Shown one piece after another: positions 1 through 8,509 of a stretch of DNA of 64,000 bases. Below the pieces are notes generated by a model, which saw only the letters and a list, made by a program, of their open reading frames with translations, was not told where the DNA came from and did no database searches. A program made the translations under genes and the position numbers. Each line of letters opens with the position of its first letter. Within the stretch, counting starts at the first letter, position 1. Source of the stretch: DATFMH01 sp035267045 (GTDB taxonomy: Bacteria > Bacteroidota > Rhodothermia > Balneolales > DATFMH01); contig DATFMH010000069.1 of the NCBI GenBank assembly GCA_035267045.1, forward strand, positions 1 through 64,000, in the 5' to 3' direction.

Positions 1-1
1 G

Positions 2-313
2 CTGGATCTGGGTGCTGATTCTACCGGGTACATAATTTATAAAGTGGGAATACCTCTTTCAGATATAAATCCCGCAGGTTCAAAGAAAATTTCTGATGTA
101 ACCATTGGAGTTCATATCGATGGATTTGAACGACCAAAATCCGATAACTCACATCACGGCGAGCGAGGAGAACGTGGTGAACGGGGTGAAGCAGGCGAAC
201 GCGGAGAAGGTGGTATGCGAGGTGGCCGATATGCAGGTGGAAATACGGGACAACATTCTCAAATAACCGAACCTGTTGATGTCTGGTTTAAAACAATATT
301 AGCTTTAAAATAA
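2..313 (+). CDS. C-terminal part of a protein with a collagen-like Gly-Glu-Arg tract
   Basis: The reading frame is already open at the left edge of the window, so this is the 3' end of a gene whose start lies outside; an internal GTG at position 44 is not needed as a start. The visible ~103 residues consist of a beta-strand-like segment (LDLGADSTGYIIYKVGIPL), then a low-complexity stretch of Gly-Glu-Arg triplets (bases about 160-235), then a short hydrophobic C-terminus. The visible N-terminal piece resembles the strand-rich ends of exported carbohydrate-binding-like domains, but I do not recognise the family. The triplet tract is collagen-like in period only (no prolines in it) and may act as a flexible or sticky linker. 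Function unknown. Confidence 0.6.
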   Translation: MDLGADSTGYIIYKVGIPLSDINPAGSKKISDVTIGVHIDGFERPKSDNSHHGERGERGERGEAGERGEGGMRGGRYAGGNTGQHSQITEPVDVWFKTILALK

Positions 314-686
314 TTTGTAGTGTGGCAACCTATTAATTTGCAGTCACTAATATGAGATAATTATTTGTGTCAGATATCCGGTAAGCAGTAACTAAAGGAT
401 TACAGAGAAAAGATAAATGTGTAAAGAGAAGAGAATTTTATAAGGGAACCTACCCGAATTACCTATTTGCTAACAACTAACTACCAAGAAAACCCTGAGA
501 ATGAAAGCAAGGAGAATCAACGAGAGCAATGTTAATATTACCTATCCATTAACATTTCATTAAGTTATTGTTTAATAGTTGGTTTTAATTTACCGGGAAT
601 TTACTTTCCATCCAGGTTAATATGCAAAGTGGATTTTAATTAAAAGTAATTATATACCCTAATATTTATTTAAAAATAACAACGAT
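314..686. other. Intergenic, no gene seen
   Basis: 373 bases of AT-rich sequence between the collagen-like gene and the acid phosphatase. No long reading frame, RNA gene or clear terminator is visible; only a weak TAGTG/CACTA pairing exists just after the upstream stop codon. It probably holds the promoter of the phosphatase, but I could not pick a convincing one. Confidence 0.4.
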
Positions 687-1640
687 ATGAAATCCCTCCT
701 TTTTACTTTCCTTCTATTAGGTTTGTTTTTCCCATTGCAATATAGTTTTGGACAAGCCTCGGTTACCAACAAAAAATTACAGATACTACCGCATGCCACT
801 AATTTTCTGGTTGTTGGCGATTGGGGGCGAAATGGGCAGTATCATCAAAAAGATGTAGCAATTGAAATGAACAAAGAATCGGCCAGAACCGGTGCCCAAT
901 TCGTGTTATCTACAGGTGATAATTTTTATGAAAACGGAGTGGAGAGTATTGATGATCCACAATTTATGTCCTCTTATGAAAATGTTTATACCGGTGCTGA
1001 CCTTGAGATTAATTGGTATTTAGCCCTTGGCAATCATGATTATATGGGTAATGTACAGGCGGAAATTGATTATACCCAAAAAAGCCGTCGATGGAATATG
1101 CCGTCTCGATATTATACCGTTACCAAACATCTTGCGGATGGGAAGGGTGATCTTCAGATTTTCGTTATTGATACATCCCCATTGATCAGAAAGTATCATC
1201 ATGAAGAAAAATATCACAATGTAATCGGCCAGGATACAGCTGCTCAGATGAAATGGTTAACAGAAGAGTTGGCAAAATCGAAAGCCCGGTGGAAGATCGT
1301 TATAGGTCATCATCCTGTTTATTCATCAATAGGTACCGATGTTCCTGATTATTTTCAGCATAGATTTACAAGGTTATTCAATAAATATCATGTTGATGCA
1401 TACTTTTGTGGTCATGAGCATAATTTGGAATATCTCAAACCGGCAAAAGGTAACACCAGGTATTTCCTTTCCGGAGCAGGATCCCAGGTGGAAGCCGTCG
1501 GTCATGATAAAGTAGCCAGATATGCAAAATCAGTTGCGGGTTTTATGGTCGTATCTTTAACAGGGAAGAAGATGCTGGTTCAGTTTGTAGATTATAAAGG
1601 AGATATATTGAAAGTGGTTACAATTACAAAAAAGGGATAG
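687..1640 (+). CDS. Exported purple (tartrate-resistant-type) acid phosphatase
   Basis: A 317-residue metallophosphoesterase with the arrangement of mammalian-type purple acid phosphatase (ACP5-like). The metal-ligand blocks are all present and in order: GDWG (44-47), GDNFYENGV (77-85), GNHDY (115-119), GHHPVYSS (207-214) and GHEHN (242-246). The family hydrolyses phosphomonoesters using a dinuclear Fe/metal centre. The first ~24 residues are a clear signal peptide (hydrophobic core, likely cut after FGQA), so it acts in the periplasm or outside. Length matches the family. It is a single gene with long spacers on both sides; the nearest downstream gene is the TonB receptor. With the phosphoesterase at 8510-9403 it suggests phosphate scavenging. 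Confidence 0.88.
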   Translation: MKSLLFTFLLLGLFFPLQYSFGQASVTNKKLQILPHATNFLVVGDWGRNGQYHQKDVAIEMNKESARTGAQFVLSTGDNFYENGVESIDDPQFMSSYENVYTGADLEINWYLALGNHDYMGNVQAEIDYTQKSRRWNMPSRYYTVTKHLADGKGDLQIFVIDTSPLIRKYHHEEKYHNVIGQDTAAQMKWLTEELAKSKARWKIVIGHHPVYSSIGTDVPDYFQHRFTRLFNKYHVDAYFCGHEHNLEYLKPAKGNTRYFLSGAGSQVEAVGHDKVARYAKSVAGFMVVSLTGKKMLVQFVDYKGDILKVVTITKKG

Positions 1641-1938
1641 GCGCTACCATACTTTCATTTATTTAGATTTACTAACCTAAACTGTTTCACTCGAAATACA
1701 ATTAATCTTGTAATCAAAAATTAGTCTTATCAGGTACTATTTTTTTCATAAAATGAAAATTTCACAAAATACTATATTCAAATTAAATCTCTTATTATTT
1801 TAGCTTTTAAATATTGTTTTACTTCATTATTATGGTTCGTTTACTTACAACAGATTTAAGTAAATGCATTTTAGCACTTTACAACAGATTGAATAACGAA
1901 TTAAACAATTATTTTTTTAAGACTTGTATAAATTAATT

Positions 1939-1968
1939 AGGCCGGCTATTAAACAAAATAGCCGGCCT
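1939..1968. terminator. Perfect 12-bp stem-loop
   Basis: Bases 1939-1950 and 1957-1968 are exact reverse complements (core AGGCCGGCTATT) around a 6-base loop. It lies 300 bases after the phosphatase stop codon. No long T-tract follows on the plus strand, so termination is only one option; a structured end of a small transcript is another. Confidence 0.4.
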
Positions 1969-1974
1969 TCATGA

Positions 1975-2021
1975 AGCTTTTGGCGTATTGCAGGTTACGT
2001 GGTTTTGCAGCGCCAAAAGCT
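1975..2021. repeat. 11-bp inverted repeat, 25-base loop
   Basis: AGCTTTTGGCG at 1975-1985 pairs exactly with 2011-2021. It follows the preceding hairpin by six bases, so any transcript through here would carry two consecutive stems. The GC-rich pair of stems stands out against AT-rich surroundings. Confidence 0.45.
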
Positions 2022-2446
2022 CAATTATATTATAGATTGTATCTTTAGTAAGTAATAGGGATGCAACAAGTTAACCTGGTTAAAAAATGCATTTATTAAT
2101 AGTTATTATCAATAACTTTAAAAGGAATTAAGCGACTTTATGACATTGAGATATCAGATTTAATATTTTAAAGTACCTCAAATATTAAGCTTAATACTAC
2201 ATATTTAACATCTTGATAAACATATTAAAATACCTGATACCATTCCAAACACGATAAAGATCTAAATTTTCAAATAATAATTCTTAACCTATTCTTCTTT
2301 TATAAGATAAATATGTAATGTTAACTATTTATTATTTAATTGTTATCTATAAATTTTTATATGAGTAAATAGTCATCTATAATCTTATTGCATTTAAAAA
2401 AGCCAGCTGCCTGAAATAGCAAACCCAAATGTCGAATTATATTATC

Positions 2447-2661
2447 TTAAAAACGGTAACCAATACCAATGGTACGTAAATAGTCTAATTTTAATTTACG
2501 TACTTTATTAATATTTATTGCTTTAAGAATTAGATATTATTGACTTATCTGAAGGTCATCACTACGAGATTTTTTGCAATATCAAAATTCCCAGTTGCCC
2601 CTGGGAACTTATTAATCGTGCGGTTTGAAATCCAAAAACCTATCCGGTCGATATGAATCTG
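2447..2661 (-). pseudogene. Possible remnant of an outer-membrane or exported protein gene
   Basis: On the minus strand, 2661-2545 reads as a protein-like stretch containing GFWISNRTINKFPGA and ending in NLVVMTFR before a stop. About 50 bases further, 2494-2447 reads LDYLRTIGIGYRF followed by a stop, which looks like a C-terminal beta-barrel strand with its terminal phenylalanine. Stops interrupt both frames upstream. The short lengths mean chance cannot be excluded; the reading as decayed gene ends is tentative. Confidence 0.25.
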
Positions 2662-3204
2662 TTATGGTATATAAAGACAATCCGGGTCACCTTTAATGGT
2701 TTATAAGCATAACATTCATCTCATATTAATTCCTCTTAATTAATTAACTATATAACGTTATTTAATTTTTTTTCTTTCCTGTCATCTTTATCCGACCGTT
2801 AGTTCCTTTTTTTAATTCTCATCAGCTTTTTTTCAAATTATTATGAAATCACAAAACCTATTATCTCACCAGACACATATTTTAATATAACCTGTTTAGA
2901 ATTACTACATAATTACCTGGTAATTATTATTATTTAAAATAATACTCTATATAACATTTCTCTTGAATTACTTTTCGTATATATACATAAAAAAAATCAA
3001 ATACTTGCCCATTATTATAGATTATTCAATGTATAGCACATTGATACGTATTAATACACAACTAAAAAGAATTGTGATTTATAGATAAACTTATTTTAAA
3101 CTAAATTATTAAAATGATTGATTAATTTTATAAAATAAAAAACAGGTCATGATTTAATAAAATTATAATACATATATAATAATTCTTTAACATAAATAAA
3201 GTAA

Positions 3205-3256
3205 CATTCGTGTGATTTGACTAGTACTAAATCAATGATCAGTAATCATACGAATG
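3205..3256 (+). promoter_or_regulatory. Large inverted repeat abutting the TonB receptor start codon
   Basis: Bases 3205-3217 (CATTCGTGTGATT) and 3244-3256 (AATCATACGAATG) pair over 13 positions with one G-U, and the right arm ends one base before the ATG at 3258. A competing inner pairing, TGATTT (3213-3218) with AAATCA (3229-3234), shares bases with the left arm. In mRNA the outer stem would cover the ribosome-binding region; in DNA it could be an operator. No Shine-Dalgarno sequence is visible. Confidence 0.45.
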
Positions 3257-3257
3257 A

Positions 3258-6011
3258 ATGAATTATACAAAATCCTCCTCCAACCTAATTTCTAAAATAA
3301 TAGTATTTTCTCTTACTCTTTTATGCCTGCTTAGTTGTATAACATTGATCAGTAAAGCTGCAACCATTAAAGGTAAAATCTTCGATCGCAGTAATAATGA
3401 GCCTTTAGTTGAAGCCTCTGTGTATATTTTACATACCACTTTTGAGGCCGCATCAGATGTTAACGGTAATTATCAGATAGACGGTGTACCTGCAGGACAT
3501 TACACCATCGAAGTCAAGTATATCGGTTACATAACATACACAAAGCAAATCGATATTAAGAAAAACCAGTCAGTGAAGCTTGATATCGGACTGCAACCGA
3601 ACACACAGCATATGAAATCGATAGCAGTCTTTGGCAAAATGGATAAATCAACCGAAACTTCATCCCGTTTAACGGAATTAAAATCGGATAATGAAGTGAA
3701 TGTTATTGGCTCAAGTTCGATGGTATCGTCACCTGATATAAACGCCGCTAATGTATTACAACGCTTATCGGGTGTGACACTCCAAAAATCGGCCGGATCC
3801 GGTGAATCCTACAGTATCATCCGAGGTATGGAACCACGATATAACAACACCTTGATAGACGGCATCAAGATTCCGAGTCCGAATGACAAATCCAGGTTTG
3901 TTTCACTAAATATTATCCCATCGGATTTGTTGAGACGTATTGTTGTCAGTAAAACGCTGTTACCGGATATGGAAGGCGATGCAACGGGTGGAACTGTAAA
4001 CCTGATCACGAAAGATGCGCCCAGTAAACCAATTTTCCGCATCCAGGCTTCCGGTGGATATAGCCAGATGTTGATTGTTCGCCAATATACGTCATTCAAC
4101 CAATGCGTTGTTCAGCAACAAGGACCTATTGAATACAATGGATCGAATTATACGGCCAAACCGAGTGACTTCACTCGTGCAAATTTAAATTTTAAACCGG
4201 AAAAGGCGCCACCGAATTCCACTTTTGGCATCACATACGGCAGACGGTTCCTCAATAATAAATTGGGAATAATAATCGGTGATGAATTTCAGAATCAATA
4301 TCACGGAACAAACAGTGTATTCAATTCCATTGCCCCGAAGCCAAATACCAATAATGATTTCAGAAAACTGGACGTCACCAATCGTACCATTTCTTCCCAG
4401 CAATTGAATAATGGGATAAACGCACACATTGATTACAAGCTTAATGCAAATAATGAGTTGAACCTGGATAATGTGTTCATCTACTCCTATTTCGCCCAGG
4501 CCAGAACAAGTATCGATACATCACTGGTTGGAAATGAAAGAAGTGGTCCGGGAACCGGGTATATTACACCTACATACAGATCTTTAACCCAAAAAGAACA
4601 TGTAGAAAATTTAAAATTAAGTGGTAACCATTTAATTACCAACCATCTGAAATTCGATTGGTCAGCAGTAATGGCTATTGCCGGTAAAAAAGAACCGGAC
4701 CGGGCCGACGTCGTTACTTTTTTAAATATCCGGCAAGGCGGAAAGAGAACGGCTACCTATTTTTATGATGGTAATCGCCAATGGCAGCATAATAATGATC
4801 ATGATTATACCGGGAAAGCGGATCTAACCTACCGGACTATTTTTTCTAATCATAATTTAGAGCTAAAATTCGGCGGACTATATCGTAAAAAGTCTCGCTA
4901 TAATCAACAAGACCTTTACATTCTTCGCCCGGTAATTGATCAGAATACCGGGGTTGCAGAAACCTATTCGGGTATTTATAGCATAAAATGGAAAGTTTAT
5001 AATCCCAGAGGTACGTCTGAATATGATAACAGTAATTATGATGCGAGTGAAAATGTAGCTGCAGGATACGGCCAATTCAAATATTCCATCAATAAATTCC
5101 AGATTTTAGGTGGAGTTCGAATTGAAAATACTCAGGAATCCTTTCATACCCGGCCTTTTCGAAATGATCAGCCCACCGGTGCAAATATTAAATATACCGA
5201 TATCCTACCGAGTCTTCATTTACGGTATAATATGAGTCCGAGACAAGATATGCGTCTTACCTATTATCGCTCTATAGCACGACCGGGGTATTTTGAACTC
5301 GTTCCGTATACACAGCCCGGTTTGTATTATGATGAAAAAGGGAATCCCAATTTGAAACATACCAAGGCGGATAATTTTGATTTACGGTATGAAATTTTTC
5401 CGGATCCCAGAGATCAGTTATTTGCCGGCATTTTTTACAAAAATATCTATGATCCGATTGAATATGCTCTTGTTAGCTCACAACTTGGACGCAGTGGTCA
5501 AATCGTATACACACCTAAAAACTTTGGCACAGCACATAATTATGGCTTTGAGCTGCAGTTTACCAAATATTTTGGTCATTTCGGTTTTACTGGCAACTAT
5601 ACATATACACACTCACGCATATCCTCTCCCAAGGTTTACAATAATAATATTACCAAAACCACAACCATCAAAAACGAAACGCGTCCACTGCAAGGTCAAT
5701 CGAATAATGTTGCCAATTTAACTTTCAAATATCAAAATAAACCGCTCGGTTTTCTCGGACAACTTGATCTGCAATATATAGGTAAAACCTTAAATAAAGT
5801 AACCGATTATTACAATGCGGATTACTATCAAAAACCGGAGTTCTCTCTTGCTGCCTCTATAGATGAAGCGATAAACAGGCATATAACACTGTTTGGTAAA
5901 TTTGACAACCTACTCAATACCCCCTCCGTCATTCATATCAATAACAGTTTTAATGTAGTGAGAAATACCTACAACGCCACCTATAGTGTCGGAATCAGAT
6001 ACTCTAACTAA
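3258..6011 (+). CDS. TonB-dependent outer-membrane receptor with CarboxypepD_reg-like N-terminus
   Basis: A 917-residue receptor. Residues 1-34 form a signal peptide; about 36-112 is the carboxypeptidase-regulatory-like beta-sandwich common in Bacteroidota receptors; about 140-255 is the plug (NVLQRLSGVTLQK, YSIIRGMEPRYNNTLIDG, GDATGGTVNLIT); the rest is the beta-barrel. Such proteins import ligands across the outer membrane using the TonB/ExbBD proton-motive system. Length and domain order are normal for the family. It is followed after 51 bases by a lipoprotein gene on the same strand, probably co-transcribed, an arrangement recalling SusC/SusD-like pairs although the partner here is a beta-helix protein. 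The ligand cannot be read from sequence; the phosphatases on both sides suggest an organophosphate. Confidence 0.9.
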   Translation: MNYTKSSSNLISKIIVFSLTLLCLLSCITLISKAATIKGKIFDRSNNEPLVEASVYILHTTFEAASDVNGNYQIDGVPAGHYTIEVKYIGYITYTKQIDIKKNQSVKLDIGLQPNTQHMKSIAVFGKMDKSTETSSRLTELKSDNEVNVIGSSSMVSSPDINAANVLQRLSGVTLQKSAGSGESYSIIRGMEPRYNNTLIDGIKIPSPNDKSRFVSLNIIPSDLLRRIVVSKTLLPDMEGDATGGTVNLITKDAPSKPIFRIQASGGYSQMLIVRQYTSFNQCVVQQQGPIEYNGSNYTAKPSDFTRANLNFKPEKAPPNSTFGITYGRRFLNNKLGIIIGDEFQNQYHGTNSVFNSIAPKPNTNNDFRKLDVTNRTISSQQLNNGINAHIDYKLNANNELNLDNVFIYSYFAQARTSIDTSLVGNERSGPGTGYITPTYRSLTQKEHVENLKLSGNHLITNHLKFDWSAVMAIAGKKEPDRADVVTFLNIRQGGKRTATYFYDGNRQWQHNNDHDYTGKADLTYRTIFSNHNLELKFGGLYRKKSRYNQQDLYILRPVIDQNTGVAETYSGIYSIKWKVYNPRGTSEYDNSNYDASENVAAGYGQFKYSINKFQILGGVRIENTQESFHTRPFRNDQPTGANIKYTDILPSLHLRYNMSPRQDMRLTYYRSIARPGYFELVPYTQPGLYYDEKGNPNLKHTKADNFDLRYEIFPDPRDQLFAGIFYKNIYDPIEYALVSSQLGRSGQIVYTPKNFGTAHNYGFELQFTKYFGHFGFTGNYTYTHSRISSPKVYNNNITKTTTIKNETRPLQGQSNNVANLTFKYQNKPLGFLGQLDLQYIGKTLNKVTDYYNADYYQKPEFSLAASIDEAINRHITLFGKFDNLLNTPSVIHINNSFNVVRNTYNATYSVGIRYSN

Positions 6012-6062
6012 TCAATAGTAGTAAAATAAAAGAAGTAAACATCTAACATAAATACATTATAT

Positions 6063-7229
6063 ATGAAATACAGAAACAAAATATCACTCTTCTTAGTTGG
6101 GATAGCCGGGTTGATCATATCTCTTTCAGCCTGTAGTAAAAGTAATAGTGTAACCGGGAATAATAAAAACGGTGGTGCTAATGAAATTACATCCACTACA
6201 TTAACCGGCCATGTAAAAGGAACAATGGATTCCGGTAAAACATATACTATAACCGGAGATATTTATGTTGATGCCGGGGATACCCTCATGGTAAAACCTG
6301 GTGTAACCGTAAATGTGAAAAATAATTCCACATTCTTCATCAATGGAACTATTATGTCGATGGGTACACAAAGTCAACCCATTACCTTTACCGCACCACA
6401 AAAGCAATCAGGTTCCTGGGGCGGTTTCCAGGCCGACTCTGCCCAGGCTGTGACCTTCCATTGGACCCATATCAACTATACAGGTGGACCTGATCCGACA
6501 GGTAGTCCTCGTGTTACACTCGTTGTACACGCACCTATTAAAGTTGATTTCGAAGATTCCTGGATTTTAGATGGGGTTGATAACGCGCTTGAAGTAAATG
6601 ATGGTGCACAACTCACTATGCTCAGAAATACCATTGAACACCAGGGAAGTACGGATGGTGAAGGTTTTGATTGTTATCGTGGAGTAACCGGTACAATCGC
6701 TTATAACGTCATCTGGGGTGGTGCCGGAAACGGTCTGAAAATTCAAACAGACAACACCATATTACATCCGGAAACCAATCTGAAAATCTATAATAACGAT
6801 TTCATTGATAACGGTTATCGCCGTGGTGCAGCCGAACCGGGTGCCGGTATCACATTTGATCAGTTTGCCGAAGGTGAAATCTACAATAATATGTTCATTA
6901 GTAATTATTATGGATTGGCAATCAATAAAGCGGCCGATACTACAAATACCTCTTATGGTAATAATTACTTCTGGACGGATGTGGATTCTACCCGTCAATA
7001 TTACTACCCACAAGGTGACTGGGGTAAACCACAATCTTCGGATATTATATCAACCAGTGCTTCGGACAAAAACCCGATGTTCAAGAGTTATTCCAAAGAT
7101 CCGATGGCAGCAACCGATAATAATGATTACCACCTGCAATCTGGTTCCCCTGCAATCGGTGCCGGTAATCCGAAATATAACAACGATATCGGTGCGTACC
7201 CGTCCGATGGTAGTGGTAATAAGCACTAA
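6063..7229 (+). CDS. Lipoprotein with right-handed parallel beta-helix repeats
   Basis: 388 residues. The N-terminus is a lipoprotein signal (hydrophobic core then LSAC, with Cys24 as the acylated residue) followed by a Ser/Asn/Gly-rich linker. The body is made of short strand-turn repeats of the parallel beta-helix type (for example VDAGDTLMVKPGVTVNVKNNSTFFINGTI, here quoted only by its first part VDAGDTLMVKPG), and the C-terminal end has the SPAIGAGNP and DIGAYP signature seen at the end of many beta-helix proteins (choice-of-anchor or pectate-lyase-like). It lacks obvious catalytic residues I could name. It directly follows the TonB receptor and ends in a strong terminator, so the two form an operon. 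A surface-exposed ligand-binding role for the receptor is inferred. Confidence 0.75.
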   Translation: MKYRNKISLFLVGIAGLIISLSACSKSNSVTGNNKNGGANEITSTTLTGHVKGTMDSGKTYTITGDIYVDAGDTLMVKPGVTVNVKNNSTFFINGTIMSMGTQSQPITFTAPQKQSGSWGGFQADSAQAVTFHWTHINYTGGPDPTGSPRVTLVVHAPIKVDFEDSWILDGVDNALEVNDGAQLTMLRNTIEHQGSTDGEGFDCYRGVTGTIAYNVIWGGAGNGLKIQTDNTILHPETNLKIYNNDFIDNGYRRGAAEPGAGITFDQFAEGEIYNNMFISNYYGLAINKAADTTNTSYGNNYFWTDVDSTRQYYYPQGDWGKPQSSDIISTSASDKNPMFKSYSKDPMAATDNNDYHLQSGSPAIGAGNPKYNNDIGAYPSDGSGNKH

Positions 7230-7286
7230 TACTAATTGTCCTTTCCTTCTTAGAACTCACTAACATACAGTTTAAAAACTGCATAT

Positions 7287-7319
7287 AAGGCGGAAGTTTG
7301 AATAACTTCCGCCTTTTTA
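7287..7319 (+). terminator. Rho-independent terminator of the TonB receptor-lipoprotein operon
   Basis: A 12-bp stem (7287-7298 with 7304-7315, core AAGGCGGAAGTT) with a 5-base loop, followed by a T-run. It lies about 60 bases after the lipoprotein stop codon. Confidence 0.85.
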
Positions 7320-7376
7320 TTAAAGCAAGTTTCAGATCACTATTAAAAAAATTCACAATAAGTAAATGGTTTTTAT

Positions 7377-8393
7377 ATGAAAAATAATAAATGTTTGCTA
7401 TTCATTTTCATTGGGCTCTTCATCTTTAGCGTACAGGCCCAGGCTCAAAACATGTTCACCAACTACACCTTAAATAAAATCATTTCCCTACCCGGTAACG
7501 GCGGACATGATTACCTCTATATCAATCCCGTATCACAACATCTATATGTGACACATGGAACGCATTTGGATGTCATTAACCTTAATTCAAAGAAATATAT
7601 AGGTGCCATTGACAAACTTGGTGATATTCATGGTGTGGCCATTGATAACAAATTGAACCGTGGTTTTGTCAGTGATAATGGCAAACGCTCTGTTGATGTT
7701 TTCAATCCTAAAACTCTTAAACTAATTAAGATCATCCCTTTAAAAGGAAAAGATGAGGATGCAACTATTTTAGATCCTGTATCTAATAAAGTTTTCGTTT
7801 TTGAAGGGGACAGTCGTCAGGTTGAAGTGATTGATCCTGAAACACTGAAAGAAGTGGCTGTGATTCCATTGGGTGGAAAGCCTGAATTCGCTGTATCAAA
7901 TGATAAAGGATTGATCTATAACAACCTGGAAGATATTCATAAAGTGGCGGTAATTGATGTTCATACAATGAAGGTTATTAAAAAATATGATTTAGGTCCC
8001 TGTAAAAAACCATCAGGGATGGCTCTTGATAAAATGAATCACAGGATATTTGCCGGATGTCGTGCAAATGAAGGGTTAACCGTTTTAAATGCAATATCCG
8101 GTGATATCATACAGACTTTGCCAGTTGGTGCCGGAAATGATGCCGTTAAATACGATCCGACGACGCATCTGATTTTTGTTTCCTGTAAAGATGCAACGAC
8201 CACTGTCATTAAACAGAATTCACCCAACCAATATAAAGTTGTTCAGATTTTAAAAACACAAATGGATGCCAGAACCATGGCGCTGGACCACCAAACACAT
8301 AATATTTATCTGAGCACATCCGAATTCAAGGATCATGATGAACATCAAACCGTGCCTAATTCATTTAAGGTATTGGTGTATAAAATGAAATAA
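7377..8393 (+). CDS. Exported YncE/YVTN-family beta-propeller protein
   Basis: 338 residues with a standard signal peptide (cut near VQAQA). The mature protein is built from repeated blade motifs such as HLDVINLNSKKYIGAID, RSVDVFNPKTLKLIKIIPL and QVEVIDPETLKEVAVIPL, each an approximately 40-residue unit as in YncE-type seven-bladed propellers. No enzymatic motif is visible. In other bacteria YncE-type propellers are found fused to a PF04185 alkaline-phosphatase-like domain; here a PF04185 phosphoesterase gene faces it convergently 116 bases away, which suggests the two work together. It is separated from the upstream lipoprotein by a terminator and so has its own promoter. Confidence 0.8.
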   Translation: MKNNKCLLFIFIGLFIFSVQAQAQNMFTNYTLNKIISLPGNGGHDYLYINPVSQHLYVTHGTHLDVINLNSKKYIGAIDKLGDIHGVAIDNKLNRGFVSDNGKRSVDVFNPKTLKLIKIIPLKGKDEDATILDPVSNKVFVFEGDSRQVEVIDPETLKEVAVIPLGGKPEFAVSNDKGLIYNNLEDIHKVAVIDVHTMKVIKKYDLGPCKKPSGMALDKMNHRIFAGCRANEGLTVLNAISGDIIQTLPVGAGNDAVKYDPTTHLIFVSCKDATTTVIKQNSPNQYKVVQILKTQMDARTMALDHQTHNIYLSTSEFKDHDEHQTVPNSFKVLVYKMK

Positions 8394-8456
8394 ATACGAA
8401 ATCTTTGGTTTCAACATCATAATATCATGATTTTTCTTTTACTATTTCATTAAGAA

Positions 8457-8485
8457 ATCCCCTTCCACGTCAAATGAAAGGGGAT
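8457..8485. terminator. Terminator hairpin between convergent genes
   Basis: ATCCCCTT (8457-8464) pairs with 8478-8485 across a 13-base loop. Both the propeller gene (plus) and the phosphoesterase gene (minus) end within 65 bases of it. The U-rich side is better on the minus strand. Confidence 0.6.
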
Positions 8486-8509
8486 ACAATTGACAGCTTA
8501 AAAAATAGA

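Larger units (their letters stand above)
1641..3257. other. 1.6 kb AT-rich spacer with hairpins and gene debris
   Basis: The longest non-coding stretch in the window. It is very AT-rich, especially from 2700 to 3200. It contains a perfect 12-bp hairpin at 1939-1968, an 11-bp inverted repeat at 1975-2021, a 10-bp inverted repeat at 2472-2503, and on the minus strand two short protein-like remnants (2447-2494 and 2545-2661), annotated separately. No intact gene is visible. A long promoter region for the TonB receptor, a small RNA, or decay of a former gene are all possible. Confidence 0.5.

Noticed and set aside
1020..1217. Minus-strand frame inside the acid phosphatase gene
   Set aside because: It lies wholly within a well-supported gene on the other strand and has no recognisable domain.
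1661..1686. Possible DtxR-type box near the acid phosphatase stop
   Set aside because: TTTAGATTTACTAACCTAAA has only one good half and wrong spacing; it lies after the gene, not before one.
5377..5721. 114-codon frame inside the TonB receptor gene
   Set aside because: Overlaps the receptor in another frame; composition and lack of motifs mark it as a shadow.
6805..7263. 152-codon frame in the beta-helix lipoprotein
   Set aside because: Alternative frame of a gene with clear homology; no domain of its own.
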